Of a stretch of DNA of 64,000 bases, positions 34,124 through 45,289 are shown piece by piece. Every line of letters begins with the position of its first letter. Positions within the stretch are counted from its first letter, which is position 1. The translations under genes were made by a program, and so were the position numbers. Below the pieces are notes generated by a model that was given only the letters and a program-made list of their open reading frames with translations, had not been told where the DNA came from and did not search any database. Source of the DNA: Hibiscus mutabilis (Eukaryota > Streptophyta > Magnoliopsida > Malvales > Malvaceae); contig CM033725.1 in assembly GCA_019671005.1 (NCBI GenBank), positions 30,655,338-30,719,337 of the forward strand. Direction: 5' to 3'.

Positions 34124-36917
34124 TCCTCACCGTTGGATCTGGATCTCATTGAATGGCCCACGATCGAAGGAGTGACCATCCAAATTTCCCACGTGCGACC
34201 CATGGCATCACTCATGTGCACGTACAACTCAACCGCTCGACCTCTCAACTTTTCCCATGCCATGTTCACCACCACGGCGGTCGTAGCAAGGCCACGTAAA
34301 TGCCACAACAGCAACCACAGCCAATTATCATGTGCCACGATCAGATCATCGTGCCCCGATAGTGGCAATGTCAGTAAGTCGCATCCTTCTGGTCCCCTCC
34401 TCTCCAATGCTCAGTCACATGCAAGGAAAGAGAATGAAATCAAAATGTCGGAGTTGCAAACGAATTAGGGGACATGGCATAAATGCACCAAAAATTTTAG
34501 AGCTATCCTAATAGTGGCAGATTATCAGATGAATCAAAACAAAAATGCAAGGCAACCAATAGAACATTTTCAATTTTAGTTTCTATTTGATAAATACATG
34601 TAATTTCGGGCTATATAAATCAGATCCCCAACTTTGTAACCTTAAGAAGAAAAGGAAACATTCTGGGGAAATTTTCAGAGAATCAATACACGACAAAAAC
34701 CCTCAATTTGAGGTAAATATCCGTCTTTTTCACATTACAGTATCATAGCATATTAAAAAAAAGGTTACGGTTGTGATTGGTTTAACTTCGGAGTTGCTCT
34801 CTGGCCGGACTTCTCTTCCTCATCGATAAGCCATCCGTCCCTTTAGGGTTCAACACGGTGAGATGAGAGAGGAAAAGATCGAAGAGAGTTTTGTTAAGGT
34901 TTTCTATTTTTTTAAACCGAAAGGGTTTTAAAGGTTTTGTGGGAGATTGGTCTCCGATTTGGTTTTTAAACGAAAAGAGGAGTTTCTTTTGCTAGGTTTG
35001 AGGTTGTTGGACACCATCGAACGGTGACCGACACGGTGGCTTAGTGGCTGGTTTCAGGGAATCGTGGCGGAGAACTGTTGAAATCGGGGTTCGTTATGAA
35101 CCCAGATGAACAAAAGGGGGAGTGTTTGAGAGCTTAGGGAAAATTTTAGCGAAAAAAGGAAAAGAATTCTGAAAGAGGGGGTTTTATAGATTTTTCAGGT
35201 TTTAAAAATGGTTTTATTACCAAATAAGGACTTCCGTCCTTTTAAAATTATGCCCGCGGTCCTTCCCCTTTCAAAATCACACGATTAGTCCTTCCGAAGG
35301 GTCTAATTGTTTAACCGGCCATTTCGTTTTTCTAATTCAGGACCCCAGTCCTTTCCAGTGTTAAAATTTCATGCATATTTAATTCGATATTTAGCTTTTA
35401 TTTCCAGCCTTTAATTTATGTTAATATTGTGGATTGTTTCTTTGTGTTAGATGTGAATTTACATGCTTGTGGTGGTTTGATTAGGTTAAGTGATTATTTG
35501 TTGTCCTTGTGGTTCGAATATAAAATATAATACAATATATATACCTAGCTTTGTAAAGTATAAATATTTTAATATATAACATGTAGTTCTCTTAAAAAAT
35601 ATGTAGTATATAGTTTCTGTAATAGATATATAACCTATGATCTTTAAACATATATATTAAATATATAATTTCCTTAAAATACATAACCTTTTTCAAAAAT
35701 TATATGATATATGGTTTTATAAAAAAAATTATATTATATCTAAATATATATTTAAAGTATCTTTATTTAATATATATATATATATACACGTGTATATTGT
35801 TATATATATCTATACATACTAAAAAGTTCTTTTGAAATATTTAATATATATTTTCTTTTAATATTCTTAATTTGGTTTTTAAATATATAATATATTCTAT
35901 ATATATATATATATATATATGTGTTTTTTATGTCTTTTGGGGCTTGTTTGGGCTTTTGTTTGTTGGGCCTAGTTGTTAGTTTTTTGGGTTTTAGATTAGA
36001 TTTAGGGTAATTAAGTTAATTAATTTAAATCATGTGCTCGTCTTATAGGGGCATGATCTTAAGATAATTAAGTTAATTCTAAGTTTTGTGTCTTAAGGTC
36101 GATTGATTAATTACACTAATTAAATTTCCATAATTTGGGCCTTTATAGGTTAGGTCTTGCGTTGGGCCTTTTGTGTTTATTTTCGTGCCTTTGTTTGTCA
36201 TTCCTTAATTGTCATTCATATGTCCCATTAAATTTGCATTAATTAATCTAAATCATAAAAGAGAGATATTTATTAATTTGATATTTGTGTCGTAACAGTC
36301 CGAGCTTAAAGGATGTTGATCAAATATCTGAATTAATTCTTACTGTCCCAAGGTAAAGTTAAAAGTTGATAAAATCATTACATCATATCTTAACTGCTTG
36401 CACCATGCATAAAGGTAACGTGTGGGATTCAAGCCATAAATTAACACGGATGTCGGGCTTATTCGATGTCGATTTAATCTATGGTCTGATGTATCGTCAA
36501 CCTTATTAATTAAATGTCCAATTAATTTGAACCCACTAATTTGATAAAGCCCATTCAATTAAGGTCAATTTTCAATTAAGGTCACCGAATTAAATTCCTT
36601 TCAAATTCTGACAATTTCCTTCGATTAAAAGCAACAAATATTTTTTACTGATTTTTTGGCGTGATAGGGTGCTAATCCTTCCCCACACGTAACCAACTCC
36701 CGAGCCCTTTGAAAATGAATCTCTGGTTTTGTGGTGTCCGGCCTACCTTATCCAAGTCACCTGTGGCGACTCTCAGTTTTCAATCAGTTTTCCAAAGAAA
36801 AATAATTTTCAAAAGAAATCCCTTTAAACCAAAATTACAAAGAAATGATTTTGGGGATAACCCGTAGCAACCGGACGAAATCAAATTTCAAACGAATTTT
36901 CAAAAAATGTCGCTACA
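32905..36917 (+). repeat. T2 3' LTR (4013 bp including a 642 bp duplication)
   Basis: Starts TGTAATCACC (32905) and ends ATGTCGCTACA (36917). AATTC lies immediately outside both ends (32900-32904, 36918-36922). A second start, also preceded by GATGAATTC, occurs at about 33547 because of the tandem duplication; from there to the end is 3371 bp, close to the 3414 bp 5' LTR. Conserved Tat block at 36667-36750, GTGGCGACTCTC at 36763, AT microsatellite at 35899-35922. The ORFs inside (34109-34468 and its minus-strand partner) mirror those in the 5' LTR without protein conservation. Confidence 0.85.
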
Positions 36918-36922
36918 AATTC
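36918..36922 (+). repeat. T2 target site duplication, 3' copy, AATTC
   Basis: Directly after the LTR end; ATH1 integrase coding resumes within it (FPDEY). Confidence 0.85.
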
Positions 36923-38240
36923 CCCGATGAATACGTACTTGCAGTTGATTCCATGCCATGGTACGCTGACATAGTCAACTACTTGGTAAGTAATATCATG
37001 CCATCAGATCTAACAAGCAATGCGAGAAATATTTTATGGGCGATGTGCGGGAGTATTATTGGGATGAGCCCATTATGTTTAAACATTGTGCCGACCAAAT
37101 GATCTGCCGATGTGTGACAAAGGATGAGCAAGACAATATTTTGCAATTATGCCATGCAACATCGTGTGCAGGCCATTTTGCTAGAATGAAGACCACATCC
37201 AACGTGTTGCAGTCAGGTTTCTTTTGGCCCACACTGTTTAAAGATGCTCATTACTTTGCCAAGGCATGTGACCGATGCCGGTGGACAAGTAACATCTCCA
37301 GCAGCCATCACTTGCCACTCTAGAATATTATGCCAATGGAGTTGTTTGACGTATGGGAATAGGCTTCCTGGGTCCTCTCCCCCATCATTTGGCAATCTCT
37401 ATATTCTTGTGGTTGTTGACTATGTTTCCAAGTGGGTTGAGGCCGTTGCACTGCCAACAAAAGATGCCAAGGTCGTTGCCAAGTTCCTGCATAAGAATAT
37501 CTTCATGTGATTCAGTGCCCCCAGAACCATCATTCATGATGAAGGTACACATTTTAAGTGTAATTTAATTTCCAAAGCTCCGTTCAGGTATGAAATCCAA
37601 CAATAAATTCCCACAGCTTACCATCCCCAAACAAATGGCCAAGAGGAGATTTCAAATAAAGAGATCAAGAATTTTTGGAAAAAACTGTGAATCCATTGAG
37701 GAAGGATTGGTCCTTAAGACTAGAGGATTCATTGTGGGCTTACAGAATAACCTTTAAGACTGCATTGGGAACTTCTCCCTACAAGCTCGTGTTTGGGAAG
37801 GAATGTCACTTACCAGTGGAATTGGAACATAGAGCTTATTGGCAACAAAAAAACTGAATATGGAGTGGAAAGTTGCTGGTGTAAAACACTTATTAGACAT
37901 GAACGAGGTAGAGGAAGTCAAAACACATGCTCATGATAATGCCAAACTCTACAAAGAAAGAACAAAACGATGGCATGATAATAGGATCGTGCCAAGACAA
38001 TTTGAGACATGCTAACGTGTTTTGTTATTTAACTCGAGGCTAAAGTTTTTTCCAGGAAAGCTCAAGTCTATATGGTCGGGACCCTTTGAAGTTGTGAAGC
38101 CATATGATTATGGAGTAGTAGATATTAAGGATTTGAAGACGGGAACAATTTTCAAAGTTAACGGCCAACGATTGAAACACTACTTGGATGGTACTCAAAA
38201 GGATGCCAAGGAGATTGTCCTCTTGGCAGATGTTTCGTGA
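36918..38240 (+). pseudogene. ATH1 integrase, broken
   Basis: FPDEYVLAVDSMPWYADIVN opens the Athila pre-integrase segment. Zinc-binding part: LCHATSCAGHFARMKTTSNV, LQSGFFWPTLFKDAHYFAKA, CDRCR. Core: MELFDVW, NLYILVVVDYVSKWVEAVAL (first D), IIHDEGTHF (second D), HPQTNGQEEISNKEIKNF (E). C-terminus: SLWAYRITFKTALGTSPYKL, LVFGKECHLPVELEHRAYW, LKFFPGKLKSIWSGPFEVVK and FKVNGQRLKHYLDGTQKDAK, ending at TGA 38238-38240. Frameshifts near 37030, 37330, 37520, 37670 and 37990 inactivate it. The ORF 36845-37102 that starts inside the LTR is an artefact of the insertion. Confidence 0.9.
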
Positions 38241-40439
38241 ACATCATCGTCATGGTTTGATTTATGTATATAGTAGGTTAGATGTTTTTCATTTTCAGTA
38301 TTTTTTGTTTATTTTTTTGTTTTCTTTCTTTTAATTTTTGATTTTTCTTTTGTTGTGTTGAAAAGTTTTTCTTTGAGTAAGTGCAGGTTTTGTGTGCCAG
38401 GCAGAATGCCAGGACAAGGGCTTGGCATGAGACTATTAAAAAACTAGAGCAAGGAATTTACCTAGCTGTCCAAGGCTTGATAAAGCGTGAACCTAGAAGA
38501 CAGTGAAACTTTTTTCTTTGGAAATTACCCTAGCCGTCTTAAAAGTGATAAGTTAAAATTAAAAAAATTCAATCTAATCACCTTATCAGTTCATCCTTTT
38601 TTTTCTGCCCCATCTTATCACTTAAACCCTTATCACATCATCCTTTTTCTTTTCCCCAAACACGCAAAAAGCCCATCATTTTCCCCACTTAACCGTCCAT
38701 AATAATCTGAATTTGAATCTGAATTTAGACCTTCAAAACACGTTTTCTAGGTTACTTACCACTTGTATCAAGAATTACTTGGTAGGATGTTGCATACATA
38801 AAACCAAAATAAACATGTTGAGTAATCCTAAAAGATATAAAGATACTTGAGAATATATGAAGATAATGAAAAACATAAATCTTACTAAAACTTGTAATAA
38901 TAACCTTGAATCTTAACCTTAACTAGAGAGAAGAAGTTTAGCTACTCATGGAGGGGTATGTGATAATTAAGAGAAGAATAGGGAATTATGGGGATGAATG
39001 GATTCTCTCTTCTCCTTATGACCCTGTTTATGATAAATGCCATTTACATCAACTAGGAGAAGGAGTTACTATAAGATTTAATTTAAAAATCTATCATACT
39101 CTAAATATAATATTAAAATGAAAGTTCAATTTGAAGTAGTATTCCTCTTCTTGTGTTAAGTACTGATTAGAATCCAAATCCTACTGAAATTTCTCTTCTA
39201 AACTTGTTCTTTTAGTCGTTGAAATCCCTAAAAAGCCAAATACTTGTTAAAATATGGATTTGTAGTTGGATTAGAACACTAAAATATAATTGTATATATA
39301 CATATGTGAAAAATATGCAAATATTAGACTTACCACATACCCACACACTTAGATTATTTTTTTCCTCAAGCATATTGGCATTCAAAATACAAGATATTTG
39401 TAGTAAATGTAAAGGATAAGAGAAATAATAATAAGTCCATGATTAATAATTTAGCACAAGAAAATAATCACCCAATTAATTTTCATGATGTTAAAGATGA
39501 AATAAAATTAAGCACGCTCACAATGGATTCACTTAATATCGCTCAAAAGTGTTTAAGGGACATCAACACTCAAGTCAAAGTATGTAAAAGAATGTTACCA
39601 TAGGCTTGCAAATATATCACATCTCCACCACTGAGTTAGAACAAATTCAAAGGTCAAAAGGTCTTGGAATTTGGTTGTAATGGAGCTAGGGACGAGATAT
39701 GATGAGAATGACTTTTTGGCCTTTTGAATTGAAGAACTTCACACTTTTTTTGTTCAAGCTTTGCACACATGTTGTTTGGGAGAAACTAGGATTCAATTTT
39801 TTTCAAAGAATTTCACATTTTTTATTTTGTTCAAGCTTTGTAAACATGTTTTGGAGAAACGAGGATTCAATATTTTTCACACTTTTGTTTTCTCTTTTGT
39901 TTTCTCTTTTTGAAAGATTTTGAGAAAGTAAAACAATTTATTTCTCCCATTTCTTCCTCGTTCCTTCTAGATTTTCTCTCTTTTCATTTTTATTTGTTTG
40001 CTTGATTTTTCTCTTTTCAAGTAAGGTTAATGTTTAGTTCTCCAATTTCTAGTTCAAATTAGGGAAATCAACAAAAATTATTCATTAAACTTGTAACATG
40101 GATAGTTTCCAAAAAAAAAATGCTTAGGCTCAAAAGTGGTTCGATAATGGTCATATTTACCAAGATAGACTTTTTGGTTCAAGGTTCATACCTAAATGCA
40201 TTAATCATCTCAATTCTAGTTTAAGCAATGATTTTCTAGGCTAAAGAGTTCTTATCAATTCTAGTTTAATTCCCATATTAATCTCTTTTTTACTTTTGGA
40301 TCTCAAATCTCAAAATGTTCAACATGTTGATTCCAAACAAAAATTTTCAATGTGGAAAACATTTCTAAGTCATTAATAAGTGTGAGATTCACATATATCT
40401 TCCTATTATCTTAGACAACACTAAGCAAAATTCGAAAAA
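38241..40439 (+). other. Non-coding sequence after ATH1 integrase
   Basis: T-rich run at 38270-38350, then AT-rich sequence with no recognisable env-like ORF, LTR ends or polypurine tract. Somewhere here ATH1's 3' UTR gives way to the 3' part of the minus-strand remnant GREM; I could not fix the border. Confidence 0.4.
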
Positions 40440-41422
40440 ATTCAACCAAAAACCTCCACCCCCACACATAGATTCAACATTGTGCTTAATGTTTTAAAAT
40501 CATCATGTATAAAATAAAACAATGAAAGTTTAAGGGAAAAAATGTTCCCTTATTCGACATATGATGGTTCATGGTGTGGATGGAAAATGAAGCATGGGTA
40601 TGCCTAAATCGTGGATTGCTTTTGTTTTTCCTGAAGAACATGATGGGTGACTGTGTTTTTCTCCATTGATGCCACTCCTTGTACCTAAAAAAAAGAAAAC
40701 TGTAAAAATTCATAAAGAATAAAATAATGGAAAAATTAAAATAAAATCATGGGTTGCCTCTCATGCAACACCTTTGTTTAACGTCTTTGCTGAAGCGCGA
40801 CTCTCTGTTATTACATGTTATGGAAAGCTAGAAGATGTTCTTTGATAGGTTTATCTTTGATTGATTTAGACACATCTTCTTTCCATGATGGATTCCAGGG
40901 AGTTTTGTAGGAAGGCTCAGTATCAATTGGATTGATTCTTGGATCCTAGTTGGTTTTTTCTTTAGATGGCTTGGAGGTGCCCTTTTCGTTGCCATTCAGC
41001 TTATGTTGTTGGTGAATACCTCTTCAAGAAACTTCATATATGAGGGAATGTTCACCTAGACTTTACGGAATGTCTCAAGAGTTCCTCTTTCATGTTCATC
41101 CTTTTTCGATTTCGCAAACCTTTGGGGGAAGAGAAGTGTGACTATAAACATATTTTTTTCTTTTCGATACGCCTTCAACTTGCTTCTTAGGGTTTTTTTG
41201 TGTTTTTGCACCTTTCTTAGGGATGTGAGTGTTCCAAAAATGGAATTGTCTCGTGGATTTTGATGAACTTTGTTCTTCCCTTTTGTTTTCCTTCAGTTCA
41301 TAGGGGTTGGATCTTGAAAATTCTTGTCACATCTCAAAGTAATAGAACTCACATTTTCTTTAGGATTTACAATGGTTTGTGAGGATAACTTACCTTTAGA
41401 TTCAGATTGACCATGAGACAAG
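40440..41422 (-). pseudogene. GREM: minus-strand gypsy gag fragment joined to a 3' UTR
   Basis: Minus strand from 41422: SESKGKLSSQTIVNPKENVS, SITLRCDKNFQDPT, then about 41120-40990 FPQRFAKSKKDEHERGTLET and VNIPSYMKFLEEVFTN. These are the late gag and gag-protease blocks of Athila-related gypsy elements. Protease, RT and integrase are absent: from about 40810 the strand reads GACGTTAAACAAAGG...GAGGCAACCCATG, the phrase that normally follows the integrase stop in such elements, then ...TGTGTGGGGGTGGAGG at about 40455-40475. It looks like an internally deleted element. The gag continues on the other side of SOLO at 44295-44490. Confidence 0.6.
41418..41422 (+). repeat. SOLO target site duplication, 5' copy, ACAAG
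   Basis: Matches 44295-44299. The gag frame of GREM (minus) continues across the site once the LTR is ignored. Confidence 0.9.
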
Positions 41423-41960
41423 TGTAATCACTCATTTTTATATAATCTCTAAGTATCATATAAATATATTAGTGCATGATTACATATATGTGTGTGCGTG
41501 TATATGTTATTAATATTGCATAATGATATATGTGTGAATGTATGCATGGTGCATATATTTATGTGGTGTATTACGTACCTATTAATATGTGTGTGATATG
41601 GTTATATTTTAGTATATGTGCATTTATGAGTAGGTTTATATATGTTTGCATGTATATATTATTAATGTCCTTGTTATTATTGAATGTATACGAATGAGTG
41701 TTGCATGTATTATTATTAAGTGTATTTATGTGTATGTATGTGTACGTAAGTATGTATGTGTAGGCATTTACTATTATATTGTTATTAATATATATGGACA
41801 AATCTGAAAATAATAAAAAATCCACTTAAATTAAGTGCCCATATTATTACAAAACCCATAAATTACAAGGCCCGGTTGGCCCAAGCCCAAAACCCCAGCA
41901 GAACCCTAATACATTAGATATCTAACCCTAATTACTCTATCTTTGCGCAGCCAACCAGGA

Positions 41961-41990
41961 GCCGTTGGATCAAAATGTGGATCCAACGGC
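41961..41990 (+). other. LTR hairpin GCCGTTGGATC/GATCCAACGGC (SOLO)
   Basis: Perfect 11 bp stem with the 8-base loop AAAATGTG. A second, weaker pair (CGTTAGATC 42201-42209 with GATCCAACG 42216-42224) follows. Related to 12514-12538 in T1. Confidence 0.65.
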
Positions 41991-44080
41991 CACGATCAAG
42001 GAGGGAAAAATATCTAGCTGGTCACGTGAACTACACGCTCGGACTGTTCGAATGCCACGCGCAGACCATTCGATATCCCACGTGTGCGTGAGACCCACGC
42101 GCTATAATCCCTCGACTGGTGAGGCCCATGTGTAACGATCTGGAGCCGTTTCACCGATCGAGGTTTCATCTGGACCGTGCATCCTTCAAGCCATCCCGAC
42201 CGTTAGATCGAATATGATCCAACGGCCGAGAACGCCTCTGGCAGAAGACATCTCCCCCACACCGCCACCATGCTTCCACCATGCCGGCCTCCAACCACCA
42301 CGTTCAGATATATCAAAGAACAACACAAAAAAAGAGGCGATGTCAGTATCAGTCAAGATCAAAAATATTTTTACAGTACTTGCTACCAAACCAAAAAAGA
42401 GAGTGATATATGTATGAAACAAGTAATTGTACGGGAGACCAGTTGTAATCGGAGAGAAAAATAAAAAAGAAAAAGCACAAAGTTTTCAGTGGTAACTCTC
42501 TTTTCTTTTTTCTTACTTCTTTGCATGCATACAAAAAATAGGAAGTAATAACAAGAAAAAAGAGGGATGTATATTTGTTACCTTCGTCGTCGATGGATCT
42601 CCCCTCACCAGTGACAATCCTCTTCAGCTTTCCCAAGCTGAACATGGTGAACTGAAGGGAGTGGGAGGTCTCTTTTGGTTTCATTTCGGTTAAACAAAAA
42701 AAACCTTTTTTTGTTTCGTGTTTACTTAGATATAGGCAAAAGGGTGAGTCTTAGCGTAAATCTAAGTTCATATTCGGGTTCGGTTTGGAAAGAGGTTGGT
42801 TTTGGGTGTTTCTTTTGGTTTGCCGGTGCCGGCTAGCGGCTACCGGCAGCGAAAGGGACGGCGGAAAGTCGCCAGTTTCTGGGTTTATCACAAGATTGGG
42901 AGAGTGAGTTGAGAGAAAATGAATGAGGGAAAGGTTATTATAAAACAGATTAAAGGAAAAAGTGAGAGAAATTTGAGATCGGGCAGAAAAAGGGGGTTTT
43001 ATAGTTATTTTATTTTGTGAAATGGTTAAATTCGGAAATAAATCCCCCCGCATTTTTGATATTTTCATTTCTGTCTCGCCGTATGGGATATTTACAATTC
43101 TAGTCCCCTTATATTCTAAAATCTTGCAATCCAACCCCTGAATTAAATTGAATCAGTTTTTAAATGGCGAAATTACCTCACCAGTCCCACCGTGTTTTTG
43201 AAATTTTCACTTCAAGTCTGCCCCTTGGATCAATTACAGTTTTAGTCCTTTCAAATTCGGTTCAGCTTGCATTTTTGTTCCTAAATCGCATACTATTGTC
43301 TTTTAATTTCTGTTTCTTATGTTTATTTCTTTTCATTTCAGTCCTGTTCCATATTTAAATATTCATGTTCGTTTATTATGATCGTGTATGTTGATGTAGC
43401 CTTTTGCCTTTTCATATGTCTCTCGTACATGCTTTGTATTTTCATGTTTACATGTATATATGTGTTAAGTTTATGGCGATTATGTATTTTTATGCATTTG
43501 TTCGGTTATTCGTATCACATATATTAGATTGATATTTTAGTTGGCTCGAACACAACATGTTTTATATTTTAGCATGTATTGCAAGTTTTCTTTGCTTTTA
43601 GGCTACGTGTTAGTATATTTTCTTGGTCATGTATAATGCCATGTTCTACATATGTTACAATGTGCCTTATTGTAATATGTATATCTTCTTGTAATATGTG
43701 TTTTTGTTCCATGCCTTGTAATTGTGATATGTTAAGTTTGTTTTTAGTCACGAGTAGGAGTAATTGTATGCATGTATGTTTTAGATTAGTATTTTATTTA
43801 TGTTCGATTAATAGTTTATTATGTGAATATTTATTGTATTTAAATTATTTGCCATGTTTTATATTTTGTTCACTAAGGTTGCATAATGGAATATATAATG
43901 CCAATGCGGTGCCTTTTTATCCGAGCGTAAACGGGGCCAGTATCAGGCGTAGTGATAGTGGTTGGGCGTTTACTCTCGGATAACGGCGCCCTTAAAATTT
44001 ACTCGCAATTATAACCGAATTTTAACACCTGAAAAATCCAATATTAATAAAGCGGTAATTATTAAAGTACCAATTTTGGG

Positions 44081-44190
44081 CGGTGTGGGGGTGCTAATCC
44101 TTCCCCATCCGTAACCGACTCCCGAACTCAAAACTTTTGGAATCTCTGGTTTTATGGTGTCCGGCCTACCTAAGTGGCCGGTGGCGACTC
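44081..44190 (+). promoter_or_regulatory. Conserved Tat LTR block (SOLO)
   Basis: GTGTGGGGGTGCTAATCCTT, CCGTAACCGACTCCCGAAC, TCTCTGGTTTT.TGGTGTCCGGCC and GTGGCGACTCC, in the same order as in T2 LTRs (36667-36773). The last word resembles the start of the T2 primer-binding site. Confidence 0.55.
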
Positions 44191-44294
44191 CATTTTTAAA
44201 TAAAACACGGGTTTTCTAAAATCCCACGCGGAAGAAAATATTTTCAAAACAAATAAAAACGCCTCCTTTTTTAGAGAAAAAAAACATCGCTACA

Positions 44295-44299
44295 ACAAG
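44295..44299 (+). repeat. SOLO target site duplication, 3' copy, ACAAG
   Basis: Follows the LTR end GCTACA directly. Confidence 0.9.
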
Positions 44300-44620
44300 G
44301 CGATTTGACTTACCTGAGTTTCAAGATTTTTAATACTTTGACATTTTCTCTTGTTGAAATTATTTCAAATTGTGAGCAAGTTTGTACACTATGTCTTCCA
44401 TTGGAGGTTTTGAGGATGAAGTTGGTTATAGGTCGCAGAAGGCACCATACTGAACCAAATATGACATGTTTTCATCTAACCCCCTAAACCCTGCCCAAAA
44501 GAAAATGCCAACTTTAGAAAGTCTCGATGAAAACTAGTCCCTCAAGAAACTATTTGGAAATTATTTTTATTTACAAAACAAATTAAATAACATTAATATG
44601 TCATTTCTCAAAAAATATCC
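44300..44620 (-). pseudogene. GREM gag fragment, upstream part
   Basis: Minus strand about 44400-44300, read across two frames: MEDIVYKLAHNLK, FQQEKMSKY and IKNLETQV. These correspond to the gag segment just before KGKLSSQTIVNP on the far side of SOLO. From 44490 to 44620 nothing firm can be read; the LINE 3' end borders it at 44621. Confidence 0.5.
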
Positions 44621-44819
44621 TTTTTTATCAACACATGATTTTTATTACTGAAAAAAAATCATATAAGAAAATCCTTACGTGCCTCATTAAAACCCCCTAA
44701 TCCTAGGTAGGCGAAAGGAGTACATGTAAGAATTATACAACAAGCACCAAGCAAGGAAAAAACACCTAAACCACAAATACCACTCACACCACCGCATTAT
44801 CCTTAGAACCATAAACATC

Positions 44820-45240
44820 GGTCAACCCATCCCTTTGCCATGGCATCCACCAAACTATTCACTTCCCGATAGACATTGTGAAAACAAACACTCGGATGAA
44901 GAGCATTATCCATGAGACGGCCACAACTGAATCAAATTCAATCACTACCGATAGTGCATTTTTCCACTGTGAATGAAGAAGGAGATGAAGAGCATGAAAA
45001 ATCACACGAATTTTAGCTTTGTTTGAGTCCACACATCCCAATGGACCTAAAAAGAGAGATAGTATCATGCCATGCTCATTGCGTAGCAAACCACAACACC
45101 CTGATGGCCTTTGCTTCCCTCGCGCAGACCCATCCACATTAAACTTCATCACCCTAGAAGTGGAGGCAACCACCAAATGACACAACGATCTGCAGCAACC
45201 AAGCTTGGCGCACATAGCCAAGGGCATATCCACCACTTAG
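44820..45240 (-). pseudogene. L1 C-terminal RNase H
   Basis: VMKFNVDGSARGKQRPSGCC, GLLRNEHGMILSLFLGPLGC, then SNKAKIRVIFHALHLLLHSQ and VVIEFDSVVAVSW. The first and third catalytic Asp are present; the Glu, normally in SN.AE, reads K (SNKAKI). VNSLVDAMAKGW follows near 44840 in a shifted frame. Many plant L1 elements end in such an RNase H domain. Confidence 0.8.
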
Positions 45241-45289
45241 ACTCAAGAATATCCAATGCATGTTTGGGAGTTTTCACCTAATATAACGT

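Larger units (their letters stand above)
15734..36917 (+). mobile_element. T2: Tat/Ogre-like element nested in ATH1, first part inverted
   Basis: Same family layout as T1. In element order: 5' LTR 20998-17585, primer site 17581-17565, leader, ORF1 N-half (all minus), then ORF1 C-half 23272-24307, gag, protease, intron, RT, RNase H, integrase and 3' UTR (plus), and 3' LTR ending at 36917. The ATH1 protease-RNase H block 20999-23250 lies within these bounds only because of the inversion. AATTC flanks both outer LTR ends. The 3' UTR end and polypurine tract are replaced by a copy of ATH1 flank (32257-32904). Confidence 0.85.
14505..38240 (+). mobile_element. ATH1: Athila-type gypsy element, host of nested T2 and partly inverted
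   Basis: Pieces in element order: gag 14505-15727 (+); protease, RT and RNase H 23250 down to 20999 (-, inside the inversion); integrase 36918-38240 (+). An extra copy of the RNase H part lies at 32257-32904 (+). T2 sits between RNase H and integrase, with AATTC repeated at both junctions. The 5' LTR, gag N-terminus and a clear 3' LTR were not found. The lineage is shown by VADHLSRLE-like, FPDEYVLAVDSMPWYADIVN and VNGQRLKHY blocks, standard for Athila. Confidence 0.8.
41423..44294 (+). mobile_element. SOLO: solo LTR of a Tat/Ogre-like element (2872 bp)
   Basis: Starts TGTAATCACTCATTTTT and ends AACATCGCTACA; ACAAG flanks both sides (41418-41422, 44295-44299). Termini resemble T2 LTRs, but the body is a different family. 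It holds a TG/TATG-rich part (41460-41790), a hairpin (41961-41990), a GC-rich core, and the conserved block 44081-44190. A single LTR with a perfect target duplication is the product of LTR-LTR recombination. The ORFs at 42186-42684 and 43579-43983 have no recognisable product. Confidence 0.9.

Noticed and set aside
17585..36917. Long inverted repeat as a DNA transposon with terminal inverted repeats
   Set aside because: Arms have LTR termini, a primer-binding site and 5 bp target copies; arm orientation is explained by the inversion.
36845..37102. ORF that begins before the integrase
   Set aside because: Its ATG is in the T2 LTR and it runs through the AATTC junction into ATH1 by chance.
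38487..38702. Possible env-like ORF after ATH1 integrase
   Set aside because: Only 71 codons, low complexity, no signal peptide or membrane segment visible.
41571..41825. Isoleucine/asparagine/tyrosine-rich minus-strand ORF
   Set aside because: Arises from TATG/TGTA simple-sequence repeats.
42186..42684. Overlapping ORFs in the GC-rich SOLO core
   Set aside because: No conservation with T1 or T2 LTR cores at protein level; consistent with non-coding LTR.
43579..43983. 134-codon ORF, cysteine-rich
   Set aside because: Within the SOLO LTR, in T/G-rich sequence, no recognisable domain.
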